Shown here: positions 18,214-27,872 of the stretch, in pieces
Layout of the letters: each line of letters starts with the position of its first letter
Numbering within the stretch: the first letter of the stretch is position 1
DNA from: Tateyamaria sp. syn59
Lineage (GTDB): Bacteria > Pseudomonadota > Alphaproteobacteria > Rhodobacterales > Rhodobacteraceae
Reading direction: 5' to 3'
Assembly: GCF_007995245.1 (NCBI RefSeq)
Contig: NZ_VCBA01000001.1
Coordinates: 573,730 to 637,729, forward strand
Length of the DNA: 64,000 nucleotides
Notes under the pieces: generated by a model
What the model was told of the DNA's origin: nothing
Database searches by the model: none
Seen by the model: the letters and a program-made list of their open reading frames with translations, nothing else
Program-made: the position numbers and the translations under genes

Positions 18214-18334
18214 TGCGCGCCCTTCACTTTCCGGGTCGTCGCATCGTGAAACGGTATAAATGGTGCTAAACTGACGGTCCCTTGAAGCGACCCACAGTGC
18301 AATGTATCGCGCAGGCAACAAGACAGGTGACAGC

Positions 18335-19060
18335 GTGGCCAAGACCCCGACAGGCAAGAACACATCCGGACGCGGGCAGCGCGACCTCAAGGTCAAGGTC
18401 AAGACCGCGCGCGGGCGCAAGCTGTCGTCCACGCGCTGGCTGCAACGGCAGTTGAACGATCCTTACGTCAAACGCGCGCAAGCCGAGGGGTATCGCGGAC
18501 GCGCGGCGTTCAAGATCCTTGAACTCGATGACAAGTACCGCTTCCTCGTGCCCGGCGCGCGCGTTGTCGACTTGGGCGCGGCACCGGGTGGGTGGTGCCA
18601 AGTTGCCGTGAAACGGGTGAACGCTTTGGGCGAAAAGTCGGGCAAGGCAGTGGGCACGATCCTGGGTATCGACCTCCAGGAGATGGAGCCGATTGCAGGC
18701 TGCGACCTGCACCAGCTGGATTTCATGGCGGATGACGCGGACCTGCAGGTCAAGGAATGGTTGGGTGGCAAAGCCGACGTCGTCATGTCCGACATGGCTG
18801 CGGCGTCCTCGGGCCACAAGCAGACAGACCATCTGCGCATCATCGCACTATGCGAGGCCGCGGCGTACTTTGCCTTTGACGTGCTTGATGAAGGCGGCAC
18901 ATTCGTCGCCAAAGTTCTGGCGGGTGGGGCAGAGGGCAGCTTGCAACAGTTGCTCAAAAAGCGCTTCGCCAAAGTGGCAAACGTCAAGCCGCCCGCTTCA
19001 CGCGCCGACAGCTCGGAAAAGTTTGTCGTTGCGACAGGTTTTCGTGGCGCTGCCGATTGA
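18335..19060 (+). CDS. rlmE: 23S rRNA 2'-O-ribose methyltransferase RlmE (FtsJ)
   Basis: RlmE methylates the 2'-hydroxyl of U2552 (E. coli numbering) in the ribosomal A-loop, a late step in large-subunit maturation. The product has the SAM motif [16 protein letters not shown] and the catalytic K-D-K-E set: Lys in GRAAFKI, Asp in [13 protein letters not shown], Lys in [10 protein letters not shown] and Glu in SSEKFVVA. I place the start at the GTG at 18335 (241 residues); an ATG at 18302 would add 11 residues. A basic amino-terminal extension of about 40 residues precedes the fold. Confidence 0.92.
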   Translation: MAKTPTGKNTSGRGQRDLKVKVKTARGRKLSSTRWLQRQLNDPYVKRAQAEGYRGRAAFKILELDDKYRFLVPGARVVDLGAAPGGWCQVAVKRVNALGEKSGKAVGTILGIDLQEMEPIAGCDLHQLDFMADDADLQVKEWLGGKADVVMSDMAAASSGHKQTDHLRIIALCEAAAYFAFDVLDEGGTFVAKVLAGGAEGSLQQLLKKRFAKVANVKPPASRADSSEKFVVATGFRGAAD

Positions 19061-19360
19061 AGCGTTGGGCTTTGAGATGGTGAAAAGCCGATGCCTGCTC
19101 ATGACCCTACAGCACAGCTTTATGCAAGTGGCTCAGCGCCGGAGTGACGCCAAAGCTGCAGCTTGCAACCTTGCCCACGCGTCGCGATCTGCTCGATCGG
19201 GCTGATAAGCGGCGACCTTTGCGAGACGTTGTTGCCGCATCAACTCAAAGAGCCGCATGTGCGCTGTCGTGGGCGAATAAACCAGTTTCATGCGAGAACG
19301 ATGCACCCGCATTTCGGCCCAATGATGAAGCCGACATGGCAAAGACGTGGCGCAGTGCGA
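19061..19360. other. Gene-poor gap after rlmE
   Basis: About 300 bases lie between the rlmE stop and the end of the regulator gene. The only frame with a protein-like pattern is on the minus strand, 19133-19291 or to 19342 (52 or 69 residues, basic, ending RADRDAWARLQAAALASLRR). It has no Shine-Dalgarno sequence and I recognise no family, so it may be a small gene or chance. No terminator or repeat is visible. Confidence 0.3.
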
Positions 19361-20377
19361 TCAGATAGACAGACGGGCTGCGTGCGTTCCACGTTCGCGA
19401 TACGGGGTCGTGTCGTAATGCGCCCGGTAGCATTTCGAGAAATGCGAGGGCGAAGCAAAGCCGCAGGCCAAGGCGACGTTGATGACGCTCATATCCGTCT
19501 GCATCAGCAGGTTGCGCGCCTTCTGCAGGCGCAATTCCATGTAGTACCGCTTGGGGCTGCGGTTTAGGTAACGGCGGAACAGGCGTTCGAGCTGCCGTGT
19601 CGACATGCCGACGTCCTTGGCCAGGATCGACGGACTGATCGGCTCTTCGATGTTTTGCTCCATGATCTGGATCACCTGGCTGAGCTTTGGATGCCGGACG
19701 CCAATACGCGTGGGCACGGACAGGCGCTGCGTGTCCTGATCGGTGCGGATCGACGAATAGATCAACTGATCGGCGACCGCGTTTGCCAATTCTTCCCCGT
19801 GATCATCGGCAATCAATTTCAGCATCAGGTCAATGGACGAGGTCCCGCCCGCCGTCGTCAATCGTTTTTCATCGACCACGAACACGGATTTCGTCAGCTC
19901 AACTTCTTGGAATTCCTCGGAAAAGCTATCCTGGTTTTCCCAATGGATCGTCGCCTTCTTTCCGTCCAGCAATCCTGCCTTGGCCAGTGAATACGCCGCC
20001 GTACATAGGCCAGCCATCGGAACGCCCTTGCGCGCCTCACGCCGCAACCACCCTAGCAGACGCTTCGTCGTCGCTGCTTGCACGTCGATGCCACCGCATA
20101 CCATGACGACATCGTCACGCGTCAACTCATCCAGATCCCCATCCAGCTTGAACCCGGTTCCGGCCGAGCAATAAGCCACGTCGCCGCCGTCCCCGATGAT
20201 CCTCCAGGCATAGAGTTCTCGGTCCGCCATGCGGTTTGCAATCCGCAGGCTTTCAATCGCGGCCGAAAAGCACAGCATCGTAAAATTGTCGAGAAGGACA
20301 AACACGTAACGCTTGGTTTTGTCGACCTCTTGGCGGGTCTGATTTGCCTGGCGAGAAAGCGACATCGCGGCGCGCAT
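19361..20377 (-). CDS. GlxA-type transcriptional regulator (DJ-1/PfpI domain plus AraC helix-turn-helix)
   Basis: The protein has an amino-terminal DJ-1/PfpI-like sensor domain (about 20-200, [19 protein letters not shown] to [13 protein letters not shown], with a cysteine at the nucleophile-elbow position in [12 protein letters not shown]) and a C-terminal AraC DNA-binding domain (about 235-335, with [25 protein letters not shown] and a second helix-turn-helix around [21 protein letters not shown]). Relatives control catabolism of betaines, carnitine, choline or arginine. Starts at 20377 or 20365 are both reasonable. It is divergent from the DAHP synthase gene, with about 165 bases between the starts; nothing shows that it controls that gene. 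Confidence 0.85.
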   Translation of the reverse strand: MRAAMSLSRQANQTRQEVDKTKRYVFVLLDNFTMLCFSAAIESLRIANRMADRELYAWRIIGDGGDVAYCSAGTGFKLDGDLDELTRDDVVMVCGGIDVQAATTKRLLGWLRREARKGVPMAGLCTAAYSLAKAGLLDGKKATIHWENQDSFSEEFQEVELTKSVFVVDEKRLTTAGGTSSIDLMLKLIADDHGEELANAVADQLIYSSIRTDQDTQRLSVPTRIGVRHPKLSQVIQIMEQNIEEPISPSILAKDVGMSTRQLERLFRRYLNRSPKRYYMELRLQKARNLLMQTDMSVINVALACGFASPSHFSKCYRAHYDTTPYRERGTHAARLSI

Positions 20378-20542
20378 CCTGTTGTCGTTGCCGGGTGTGA
20401 GCTGCCCGGGTGTTTTGTCAGCCTGATCACGGGCCAAACGCCACGTCAAGGGGCTGCAATTGTGATATGGTGTCCGCCAGATACCTTTTGTATAGAGGCC
20501 TACGGTCACGTGACCGCTAACAGCTTATTGCGGAGAGAGAAG

Positions 20543-21916
20543 ATGAGCGATTGGACGAAATCTGACTGGCGCGCCAAGCCCCGGATCCAGATGCCCGATT
20601 ACACCGACACTGCGGCACTGAACGCGGTTGAGGCGCAGCTTTCCAAGTATCCTCCGCTGGTTTTTGCAGGCGAGGCGCGGCGGCTAAAGGCTCATCTCGC
20701 CGATGCTTCCCGCGGTGACGCGTTCCTGCTGCAGGGCGGTGACTGCGCCGAGGCCTTTGATCAGTTCAGCGCCGACGGGATCCGCGACACGTTCAAGGTC
20801 ATGCTGCAGATGGCGATGGTGCTGACTTACGGCGCCAAGGTTCCGGTGATCAAGCTGGGCCGCATGGCCGGTCAATTCGCCAAGCCACGCTCGGCCCCGA
20901 CCGAGGTGGTGGATGGTGTGGAATTGCCCAGCTACCGCGGCGATATCATCAACGAGCTGGCCTTCACGCCCGAAGCCCGTATTCCCGACCCCAAGAAGAT
21001 GCTGCAAGCCTATACCCAGGCGGCCGCCACGCTGAACCTGCTGCGCGCGTTCTCGACCGGTGGTTTTGCCGACATGAACATGGTTCATTCCTGGACGCTT
21101 GGTTTTGCCGACGGGCAGGGCGCTGAGAAGTACCGCGAGATCGCGACGCGCATCCAGGACACTATCGACTTCATGGCCGCCGCGGGCATTGATGCGGACA
21201 CGACGCACGAGTTTTCGTCCGTTGAATTCTACACCAGCCATGAATCCCTGCTGTTGGAGTACGAAGAGGCACTGACGCGCATCGACAGCACAACCGGGAA
21301 ATGGCTCGCGGGCTCCGGCCACATGATCTGGATCGGCGATCGCACACGGCAGCCGGACGGCGCGCATGTGGAGTTCGCCCGCGGTGTACAAAATCCCATC
21401 GGTCTGAAATGCGGCCCCACCACAACCGCAGAAGATCTGAAGATCCTGATGTCCAAGCTGAACCCCGAAAACGAGGCGGGCCGGCTGACGCTGATCGCCC
21501 GCTTCGGAGCCGGTTCAGTGGGCGAGCATCTGCCGCGCCTGATCAAGACCGTTCAGGAAGAAGGCGCGAATGTCGTCTGGGTCTGTGACGCGATGCATGG
21601 CAACACCATCAAATCGTCGACCGGCTACAAGACGCGCCCCTTTGACAGTGTCCTGCGGGAAGTGCGCGAATTCTTTGGCGTTCACGCAGCCGAAGGCACG
21701 GTGCCAGGTGGTGTGCATTTCGAGATGACCGGCCAGGACGTCACGGAATGCACCGGCGGCGTCCGCGCGGTCACCGAAGAAGACCTGAGCGACCGCTATC
21801 ACACAGCTTGTGATCCGCGGCTAAACGCGTCGCAATCACTGGAACTGGCGTTCCTTGTCGCAGAAGAACTGTCTCAGTTGCGCGCAACGTTGTCCAAAAC
21901 GCGGGCAGCAAGCTGA
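20543..21916 (+). CDS. 3-deoxy-7-phosphoheptulonate synthase, class II
   Basis: A 457-residue class II (plant/AroH-like) DAHP synthase, the first enzyme of the shikimate pathway, joining phosphoenolpyruvate and erythrose 4-phosphate. Family segments include [106 protein letters not shown], and [12 protein letters not shown]. The ATG at 20543 follows GGAGAGAGAAG; the frame extends upstream but only over unlike sequence. It is monocistronic, bounded by a terminator. Confidence 0.96.
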   Translation: MSDWTKSDWRAKPRIQMPDYTDTAALNAVEAQLSKYPPLVFAGEARRLKAHLADASRGDAFLLQGGDCAEAFDQFSADGIRDTFKVMLQMAMVLTYGAKVPVIKLGRMAGQFAKPRSAPTEVVDGVELPSYRGDIINELAFTPEARIPDPKKMLQAYTQAAATLNLLRAFSTGGFADMNMVHSWTLGFADGQGAEKYREIATRIQDTIDFMAAAGIDADTTHEFSSVEFYTSHESLLLEYEEALTRIDSTTGKWLAGSGHMIWIGDRTRQPDGAHVEFARGVQNPIGLKCGPTTTAEDLKILMSKLNPENEAGRLTLIARFGAGSVGEHLPRLIKTVQEEGANVVWVCDAMHGNTIKSSTGYKTRPFDSVLREVREFFGVHAAEGTVPGGVHFEMTGQDVTECTGGVRAVTEEDLSDRYHTACDPRLNASQSLELAFLVAEELSQLRATLSKTRAAS

Positions 21917-21920
21917 CATT

Positions 21921-21950
21921 AAAAAAGCGCCGGGTGTTTCCGCCCGGCGC
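21921..21950. terminator. Bidirectional terminator between DAHP synthase and PAS genes
   Basis: A perfect 8-bp stem GCGCCGGG (21927-21934) with 21943-21950 lies between convergent genes. On the minus strand it is followed by TTTTTT, making a strong terminator for the PAS gene. It may also serve the plus-strand gene. Confidence 0.82.
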
Positions 21951-21975
21951 CTGCCATATCTTGCTAATCACGCGC

Positions 21976-22677
21976 CTAGCGGTCGTTAGGCTTGACCAAA
22001 CGCAGATACGGTACGTCTGATCGCGGCGTTGTTGTCTCGAAACTCTTCTGGCTTTCTGCAAACCCATCGATCCGCGCGCGTTGCGCTTCGGGTTGCGGCG
22101 TCGGTTTGACCGGCGCAGGCACTGTCGAAGGGGCGGAGACAGGTCTGATGCGCGCGCCAACCACGTTAAAGCGTCGCGGGGTGTGACCGATGTCGCCATG
22201 CGCAACAAAGCAGCCCAGGATGCGGCTGACATCACCCAAGTCGCTTTTCAAAGGCAACAGCAACAACCGCGCATCCATCTGCGGTTTTGCAATTGTCGTC
22301 TCTGCGCTCATGCGCAGTTCACATACGGCAGGGCGCTGGCAGACATCTTCAATCGCGTCCGAAATCTGGCGGCGGCAGGGCGGCGTGATCAGGGATGTCA
22401 GCGGCATTCCGCGCACTTCCATGCCCATCAAATCGCCAAGGTGACTGCCTGCGATGCGAATGCGGGCCATGCCCGGCGCGATCCGTTCAAGGACGAACGT
22501 ATATTCCAGCGCAGACTCGATCCCGCGCGGGTCAATCTCCGAGCGTTTGGGCATCAGCCGCGCACCGCGCAGGCCTTCCCAATACGCCTCGACCTGCGAA
22601 ATCGCGGAAAAACCAATCTCTGCACGAAACTCTGTCATAGCCAACACATTGTGCGGGTTCCGGTCGGATTTGTCCAT
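21976..22677 (-). CDS. PAS-domain protein of the PF07310 (PAS_5) type
   Basis: A 233-residue soluble protein. The amino half (about 20-165) fits the alphaproteobacterial PAS_5 family: VEAYWEGLRGARLMPKRSEIDPRGIESAL followed by LERIAPGMARIRIAGSHLGDLMGMEVRGMPLT. The C-terminal part (about 175-233) is Pro-rich and probably disordered, closing with VPYLRLVKPNDR. There is no output domain. Such proteins are thought to sense small ligands or interact with partners; the role is unknown. It is convergent with DAHP synthase and divergent from yicC. Confidence 0.72.
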   Translation of the reverse strand: MDKSDRNPHNVLAMTEFRAEIGFSAISQVEAYWEGLRGARLMPKRSEIDPRGIESALEYTFVLERIAPGMARIRIAGSHLGDLMGMEVRGMPLTSLITPPCRRQISDAIEDVCQRPAVCELRMSAETTIAKPQMDARLLLLPLKSDLGDVSRILGCFVAHGDIGHTPRRFNVVGARIRPVSAPSTVPAPVKPTPQPEAQRARIDGFAESQKSFETTTPRSDVPYLRLVKPNDR

Positions 22678-22788
22678 CTGTTCATACTTTCACTGACTCG
22701 TTGCACCGTTGTGTGGCGCTGTTGGTGCAAAACATATCAAATTTGACCGGTTCCGCTCGCTTAAAGCTAACAAATGGTTAATCCTGCC

Positions 22789-22806
22789 CTGTCCCCGCGG
22801 GGACAG
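22789..22806. repeat. Perfect 18-bp palindrome, copy 2 (intergenic)
   Basis: CTGTCCCCGCGGGGACAG, identical to the copy inside the zinc dehydrogenase gene, lies 47 bases upstream of the yicC start, where it could affect the start of that operon. Confidence 0.8.
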
Positions 22807-22852
22807 ACCTCGCGGCTTGCTCCGCCCCCGACTTCCCCCTAAACGCTTGGGC

Positions 22853-23767
22853 ATGACGAAAAAACGCCAAGACGCCGCGTTGCGGTCCATGACCGGGTTT
22901 GCCGCTCTGACCGGTGCGTCCCCGCCGTTTCGCTGGACGTGGGACATCCGCAGTGTAAACGGCAAGGGGCTTGACCTGCGCTTGCGGGTGCCGGACTGGA
23001 TCGACGGGTTGGAAACAGCCCTGCGCCCTCTGGTCGCCGGGCACGCCAAGCGCGGCAATGTCACTCTGTCACTGCGCATCACGCGCGACGATGCCGCTGT
23101 TGGCCTGTCGCTGAATGTCGATACGATGCGGGCCGTTGTCCAAAACCTTCTTTCGATTGAAGCTGAGGCGATGGAACAGGGCCTATCCTTGGCGCCTTCG
23201 CGGGCGACTGACATTGCCGTCATGCGCGGTGTCATGGATACTGGGGCGACCCAGGACGACCCTGCACCTTTGCGCGCGGCCCTCGTTGCAGATGTGCCCG
23301 CGCTGCTGGAAGCCTTCGACGACATGCGCACGCGCGAAGGTACAGCACTTCAAGAGGTCCTGATTGGCCAACTCACGGCCATCGAGACATTGACCGAACA
23401 AGCCGCAGATCTGGCCGAAGCACGCAAAGATGATGTCGCCGCCACCCTGAAACGCAATCTCGCGCGTGTTTTGGACAACACGGACGGCGCGGACGCGGAC
23501 CGGGTCGCACAGGAGCTTGCTCTACTGGCGGTCAAGGCGGACGTCACCGAGGAGATCGACCGGCTTCACACCCACGTGCAAGCGGCGCGCGCACTGCTCG
23601 ATGGTGGCGGGCCCGTCGGGCGCAAGCTGGATTTTCTGATGCAGGAGTTCAACCGCGAGGCCAATACCCTGTGTTCCAAGGCGCAAAACGCGGACCTGAC
23701 CTCGGTCGGGCTGGAGATGAAAGCGCTGATCGACCAGATGCGCGAGCAAGTCCAGAATGTGGAATAA
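22853..23767 (+). CDS. yicC: YicC family endoribonuclease-like protein
   Basis: A 304-residue YicC protein. Members have an amino-terminal YicC domain (here from SMTGFAALTG at about residue 12) and a C-terminal DUF1732 domain with a signature close to KLDFLMQEFNREANTLCSKAQN. E. coli YicC acts in RNA cleavage and small-RNA decay. The ATG at 22853 gives a 12-residue lead before the conserved SMTGF start. It is the first gene of a five-gene run (yicC, gmk, carbonic anhydrase, isomerase, PLP lyase) with tight spacing, three bases before gmk. Confidence 0.9.
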   Translation: MTKKRQDAALRSMTGFAALTGASPPFRWTWDIRSVNGKGLDLRLRVPDWIDGLETALRPLVAGHAKRGNVTLSLRITRDDAAVGLSLNVDTMRAVVQNLLSIEAEAMEQGLSLAPSRATDIAVMRGVMDTGATQDDPAPLRAALVADVPALLEAFDDMRTREGTALQEVLIGQLTAIETLTEQAADLAEARKDDVAATLKRNLARVLDNTDGADADRVAQELALLAVKADVTEEIDRLHTHVQAARALLDGGGPVGRKLDFLMQEFNREANTLCSKAQNADLTSVGLEMKALIDQMREQVQNVE

Positions 23768-23770
23768 AAG

Positions 23771-24421
23771 ATGACGCACGTCCCGACCCGCCGCGGTCTT
23801 CTGATCATCCTCAGTTCGCCCTCGGGCGCAGGCAAAAGCACGCTGGCGCGACGCCTGCGTGACTGGGACCCCGGCCTTGGCTTTTCGGTCTCCTGCACCA
23901 CCCGCAAGCCGCGCCCCGGCGAGGTGGACGGCGAGCACTACCATTTTGTGTCCGAGGCGGCGTTCAAGGGGGACGTGGCGCAAGGAGAGATGCTGGAACA
24001 CGCGCATGTCTTTGGCAATTTCTACGGCTCTCCCAAAGGTCCGGTCGAAGACGCGATCAACAAAGGGCGCGATGTGCTGTTCGACATTGATTGGCAGGGC
24101 GCACAGCAGATCACGAACTCGGCGCTGGGGCAGCACACCTTGTCGATCTTTATCCTGCCTCCGTCCATCGCGGAATTGCGCCGCCGTCTTGAAACCCGCG
24201 CTCAGGACGATGAGGCGACCATTGTGCGTCGGATGCAGAAAAGCTGGGACGAGATCAGCCATTGGGGCGGCTACGACTATGTTCTGGTCAACGACGATCT
24301 GGATGCGACCGAAGCGCAATTGAAGACCATCATTTCGGCAACCCGACTGCGCCGCTTGCAACAACCGCAGCTCACCGACCACGTGCGCGCGCTGCAATCC
24401 GAATTCGAGGAACTGACATGA
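23771..24421 (+). CDS. gmk: Guanylate kinase
   Basis: A 216-residue GMP kinase (GMP + ATP to GDP + ADP). The P-loop is [15 protein letters not shown] (about 15-29). GMP-binding residues are in [20 protein letters not shown], and the helical lid and [12 protein letters not shown]-like segment (here [12 protein letters not shown]) are present. It follows yicC by three bases, a common pairing, and overlaps the carbonic anhydrase gene by four (ATGA). Confidence 0.97.
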   Translation: MTHVPTRRGLLIILSSPSGAGKSTLARRLRDWDPGLGFSVSCTTRKPRPGEVDGEHYHFVSEAAFKGDVAQGEMLEHAHVFGNFYGSPKGPVEDAINKGRDVLFDIDWQGAQQITNSALGQHTLSIFILPPSIAELRRRLETRAQDDEATIVRRMQKSWDEISHWGGYDYVLVNDDLDATEAQLKTIISATRLRRLQQPQLTDHVRALQSEFEELT

Positions 24422-24945
24422 CCCTCTATGCCTTGAGCGACAGCCGCCCGCAGATCGCTGATGACACCTGGGTGGCGCCGGATGCCAACCTGATCGGCAA
24501 GGTCATTTTGGAAGAAGGCGCCAGCGTCTGGTTCGGCTGCACCATCCGCGCCGACCACGAAGACATCCGCATCGGCGCAGGCACGAACGTGCAGGAAAAC
24601 TGCGTCATGCATATCGACGCGGGTTTCCCCCTGACCATCGGGCCAGGCTGCACCATCGGGCACAAGGTCATGCTGCACGGCTGCACGATTGGCGAAAACA
24701 GCCTGATCGGGATGGGTGCTACGGTTTTGAACGGTGCAAAGATCGGCAAGAACTGCTTGATCGGGGCAGGGGCCTTGATCACCGAAAACAAAGAGATCCC
24801 CGACGGATCGCTTGTCATGGGCGTGCCGGGCAAAGTGGTGCGCAGCTTGGATGAACAGGCCATTCAGGGTTTGCGCGCCTCTGCGCTTCACTATCAAGAG
24901 AACATGCGCAGGTTCCGCGACACGATGGTTGAGGTGCCGGGCTGA
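24418..24945 (+). CDS. Gamma-carbonic anhydrase family protein
   Basis: A 175-residue left-handed parallel beta-helix protein with hexapeptide repeats. Candidate zinc ligands are the histidines in NCVMHIDAG and in [10 protein letters not shown], at the spacing used by gamma-carbonic anhydrases and YrdA/PaaY proteins. Whether it hydrates CO2 is uncertain because many close relatives show no activity. The start overlaps the gmk stop and the end overlaps the next gene by one base, so it is translated as part of the operon. Confidence 0.85.
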   Translation: MTLYALSDSRPQIADDTWVAPDANLIGKVILEEGASVWFGCTIRADHEDIRIGAGTNVQENCVMHIDAGFPLTIGPGCTIGHKVMLHGCTIGENSLIGMGATVLNGAKIGKNCLIGAGALITENKEIPDGSLVMGVPGKVVRSLDEQAIQGLRASALHYQENMRRFRDTMVEVPG

Positions 24946-25268
24946 TGCCGCATTGCGAACTCAGCTACTCCAGTGATCTGGACATCAATGCCTATGCAAT
25001 TCTGCAAGAGGTCGAAGCCTGCATTCTGCGCCATGATGGCGATGCGGGCGAAACCAAGGGCCGGGCCTACCCTGCGCCAGACTTCCTGCATACGCATCTC
25101 AAGGCCACCGTCGCCTTGCTGGCCAAACCGCACCGCGGCGCCGCGTTCACGGCCGCTCTGCAAAAAGATCTCGTTGATGTGATCTCGGCACACCTGCCGC
25201 GTCCCTGCTGGCTAAGCGTTGACATCACTTTCAGTTCCCAGACCTACTACACGGAATTTCTGGAATGA
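24945..25268 (+). CDS. 5-carboxymethyl-2-hydroxymuconate isomerase family protein
   Basis: A 107-residue tautomerase-like protein starting Met-Pro, with Pro2 becoming the catalytic amino-terminal proline after methionine removal. Segments PHCELSYSSDLD and the end of the protein fit the CHMI family (PF02962). The enzyme acts in homoprotocatechuate breakdown, but no other genes of that route are nearby, so the true substrate may differ. It is coupled to the genes on both sides (one-base and four-base overlaps). Confidence 0.78.
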   Translation: MPHCELSYSSDLDINAYAILQEVEACILRHDGDAGETKGRAYPAPDFLHTHLKATVALLAKPHRGAAFTAALQKDLVDVISAHLPRPCWLSVDITFSSQTYYTEFLE

Positions 25269-26452
25269 CAGCAAACACCAAGGGGTCGCTGATGCGGCCC
25301 ACACCCTTGCCCGAAAGCGCATCGCGCCCGGTGGTCACCCCGCTCAGCCCATCGGTGGTCTATGCCTCGGACACGCCAGACATGCTCGATGCGCAGTACG
25401 ACGGCGACCTGCAGGGCTACACCTACAGCCGTGAGGCGCACCCGAACGCCGATGTGGTGGCGCAGGCCATTGATCGGATGGAAGGCGCGCCGCATCTGGG
25501 TGTGCTGACGTCCTCTGGTATGGGGGCGGTATCTGCCGTCTTGCTTGGACTGCTTAAGGCTGGTGATCACGTGATTGGCGGCAACCAGCTGTACGGCCGC
25601 AGCCTGCGCATGATGGCTGAGGATTTGCCGCGCCTTGGCATTGAAACCTCCATGGTCGACCCGGGCGACGTGGAGGCCGTCCGCGCAGCAATGCGTCCTG
25701 AAACGAAGATGATCCTCGTCGAAGTTGTGTCGAACCCGACCCTGCGCGTGGCGGATGTGCTGGGCCTGTCGGCACTTGCGAAAGAGGCGGGCGTGCTGTT
25801 TGTCATCGACAATACGTTCACGACGCCCCGCGCCTTCAAGGCGTTTGATCACGGGGCCGACATCTTGATCCACTCGCTCACCAAGCTGCTGTCGGGGCAT
25901 TCTGACGTGATGCTGGGCTATGTCGCGGCGCGCGATCAGGCCATCAACGACCGGCTGCGGGTTTTCACTGTAACGGCTGGGATGACGCCAAGCCCGTTCG
26001 ATTGCTGGCTGGCGGAACGCGGTCTGCTCAGCTTTGATCTGCGTTATGACCGGGCGCAGGCGACGGCCGCAGTGCTGGCAGAACATCTTGCCAGCCTGAC
26101 CGGGGTCAAACGCGTGATCTATCCCGCGCGGCGCGACCATCCCGACCACGCCCGCGCCGAAGCGCTGCTCAAGGGGCAGTATTGCAATATGGTCAGCTTC
26201 GAAATCGACGGCGGACGTGCGGCCGCCAATGCGTTTGCGCGCGGCGCCGAAGGTCTGAATTTCGCGCCTACGCTGGGCGACGTTGGCACGACGATCTCTC
26301 ACCCGGCGTCGTCGTCGCACCGGGCGCTGACGGCAGAGAAACGCGCGGAACTTGGCATGTCCGAGGGGTTCTTCCGCATTTCCGTCGGTCTGGAGGATCC
26401 GGATGCGCTGTGCGAGGTCTTTAGCCGCGCGGTTGAGGCGGCTGTCGGCTGA
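25265..26452 (+). CDS. PLP-dependent Cys/Met metabolism enzyme (cystathionine beta-lyase / gamma-synthase type)
   Basis: A 395-residue fold-type I enzyme. The PLP lysine is in ILIHSLTKLLSGHSDVMLG, the cofactor-stacking region in LTSSGMGAVSAVLLGLLKAGDHVI with YGRS, and the cofactor aspartate in FVIDNTFTTP. The C-terminal domain has PTLGDVGTTISHPASSSH and SEGFFRISVGLED. It should cleave or form cystathionine or a related thioether, but family members also act as methionine gamma-lyases; sequence alone does not decide. It ends the yicC-gmk operon and is 11 bases upstream of phoR. Confidence 0.85.
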   Translation: MTANTKGSLMRPTPLPESASRPVVTPLSPSVVYASDTPDMLDAQYDGDLQGYTYSREAHPNADVVAQAIDRMEGAPHLGVLTSSGMGAVSAVLLGLLKAGDHVIGGNQLYGRSLRMMAEDLPRLGIETSMVDPGDVEAVRAAMRPETKMILVEVVSNPTLRVADVLGLSALAKEAGVLFVIDNTFTTPRAFKAFDHGADILIHSLTKLLSGHSDVMLGYVAARDQAINDRLRVFTVTAGMTPSPFDCWLAERGLLSFDLRYDRAQATAAVLAEHLASLTGVKRVIYPARRDHPDHARAEALLKGQYCNMVSFEIDGGRAAANAFARGAEGLNFAPTLGDVGTTISHPASSSHRALTAEKRAELGMSEGFFRISVGLEDPDALCEVFSRAVEAAVG

Positions 26453-26463
26453 AGGGGCAGGCC

Positions 26464-27519
26464 ATGGGCAATGACGTATTGGATGCGCTGCTGGCCGCCT
26501 TTCCGCTGCCTACACTGGCCATTGACGGCTCCGAACGGATCATCGCGGCCAATGCCGAAGCACTGACGCTGATCGGGCAACAGGCGCTGGGGCGCAATTA
26601 CGTGACGATGCTGCGCCAGCCCGCGCTTCTGGACGCGGTCGAGGCGACCTTGCTGGACGGCCAGCCGCGCGGCACCAGCTATCTGGGCAACGATGGGGCG
26701 CAGGACACCACGTTCCGCGTGAGCATCCGCGCTGTCACGGGCGTCGGGCGAGGCGGGGCAGGGGCCGCCGTGCTGGTGTTCGAGGACATCACCCATGTGG
26801 AACAGGCCAGCCAGATGCGCCGCGACTTCGTCGCAAATGTCAGTCACGAATTGCGCACCCCCCTGACGGCGTTGATGGGGTTCATCGAAACCTTGCGTGG
26901 CCCGGCCCGTGACGACGCGGCAGCCGCAGAGCGGTTTCTGAACATCATGCAAGACGAGGCGGAACGCATGAACAGGCTTGTCGGCGATCTGATGTCGCTC
27001 AACCGGGTGGAAGGGGACGAGCGTGTGCGCCCGACCGAGGCTGTGGTCCTGAATGACATTCTCGATTCCACCCTGCGCACGCTGCGGTCCCTCGCCGAAG
27101 AGGCGGGCGTGACCTTCGAACGGGAATTCAACGGCGATCCCGTCTACGTCATGGCGGATGCGGATCAGTTGAAGCAGGTGTTCACCAACCTGATCGAGAA
27201 CGCGATCAAATACGGCGGCACAGGGCAGCGGGTGACGGTTCGTATGACCAGCAGCGCGCGAGAGCCCGCACTGCGCGCGCCAGGAGTTCGGGTGCAAATC
27301 GTGGATTACGGTCCCGGCATCGACCCGGTCCACCTGCCGCGCATCACCGAACGGTTTTATCGCGCCGATGATCATCGCAGCCGCGCGCTCGGGGGCACCG
27401 GGCTTGGCCTCGCCATCGTGAAGCACATCATCAACCGACACCGCGGGCGTCTGCGGGTCGAAAGCACATTGGGTGACGGTGCGACATTCACGGTGATCCT
27501 GCCGGTGCAGACCGTTTAG
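26464..27519 (+). CDS. phoR: Phosphate regulon sensor histidine kinase PhoR (no visible membrane segment)
   Basis: A 351-residue histidine kinase. It has a PAS domain (about 10-115), the dimerisation helix with phosphorylated H128 in FVANVSHELRTPLTALMGF, and an ATPase domain with N box NLIENAIKYGG, G1 VDYGPGID and G2 GGTGLGLAIVKH. It would phosphorylate PhoB when phosphate is scarce, under control of the Pst transporter and PhoU. No transmembrane helix precedes the PAS domain, unlike E. coli PhoR, so it is probably cytosolic or held at the membrane by partners. It stands just upstream of pstS. Confidence 0.9.
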   Translation: MGNDVLDALLAAFPLPTLAIDGSERIIAANAEALTLIGQQALGRNYVTMLRQPALLDAVEATLLDGQPRGTSYLGNDGAQDTTFRVSIRAVTGVGRGGAGAAVLVFEDITHVEQASQMRRDFVANVSHELRTPLTALMGFIETLRGPARDDAAAAERFLNIMQDEAERMNRLVGDLMSLNRVEGDERVRPTEAVVLNDILDSTLRTLRSLAEEAGVTFEREFNGDPVYVMADADQLKQVFTNLIENAIKYGGTGQRVTVRMTSSAREPALRAPGVRVQIVDYGPGIDPVHLPRITERFYRADDHRSRALGGTGLGLAIVKHIINRHRGRLRVESTLGDGATFTVILPVQTV

Positions 27520-27872
27520 GGCGACGAATTGCGGTCACTCCAGCATCGCGTCCGAAGGTATTCCCGTTTGAAGGGTGGTCTCGATCTTTGGCAGCGACAC
27601 CGATTCTTTACAAACCGTCTGGTTTTACGGATTGGTGCGGTTCGGCACTTCAAAGTTGTCGAGTTGTTGAGATCCGGGGATCTTTGAAAATTTGGCACAA
27701 GAACAATGCGTTGCATGCGTCTTTCCCAAAACCGCACGCGACCATAGTCAAAGATGTCTATTGTCATACAGCTGTTACAAAACTGACACAAAAGCTGCGC
27801 CTATGTCGCCTAAACGGGCGCTCGAGATCCTCATGGGGGGGATCACCAAAAATGCACAAACAGGAGACATTC
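27520..27872 (+). promoter_or_regulatory. Promoter region of the pst operon
   Basis: This 353-base stretch between phoR and pstS holds no convincing gene; longer frames through it have no ribosome-binding site. Its downstream half is AT-rich and contains the Pho box (27761-27789). A T-A-T-G-T-C hexamer at 27802-27807, about 12 bases after the box, is a possible -10 element. Confidence 0.7.
27761..27789 (+). promoter_or_regulatory. Pho box: three PhoB half-sites at 11-bp spacing
   Basis: TTGTCAT (27761-27767), CTGTTAC (27772-27778) and CTGACAC (27783-27789) are repeats of the PhoB heptamer (consensus CTGTCAT/C), each start 11 bases from the last, with A-rich 4-base spacers. The site lies about 85 bases upstream of the pstS ATG. 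It predicts activation of pstSCAB-phoU-phoB by phosphorylated PhoB in phosphate starvation. Confidence 0.88.

Noticed and set aside
20078-20542. Amino-terminal extension of DAHP synthase
   Set aside because: The frame is open across the divergent regulator gene, but the family start MSDWTKSDW with a good ribosome-binding site is at 20543.
22709-22852. Longer YicC start reading through the palindrome
   Set aside because: The extra residues are Pro/Arg-rich, unlike the family, and ATG 22853 gives the standard amino end.
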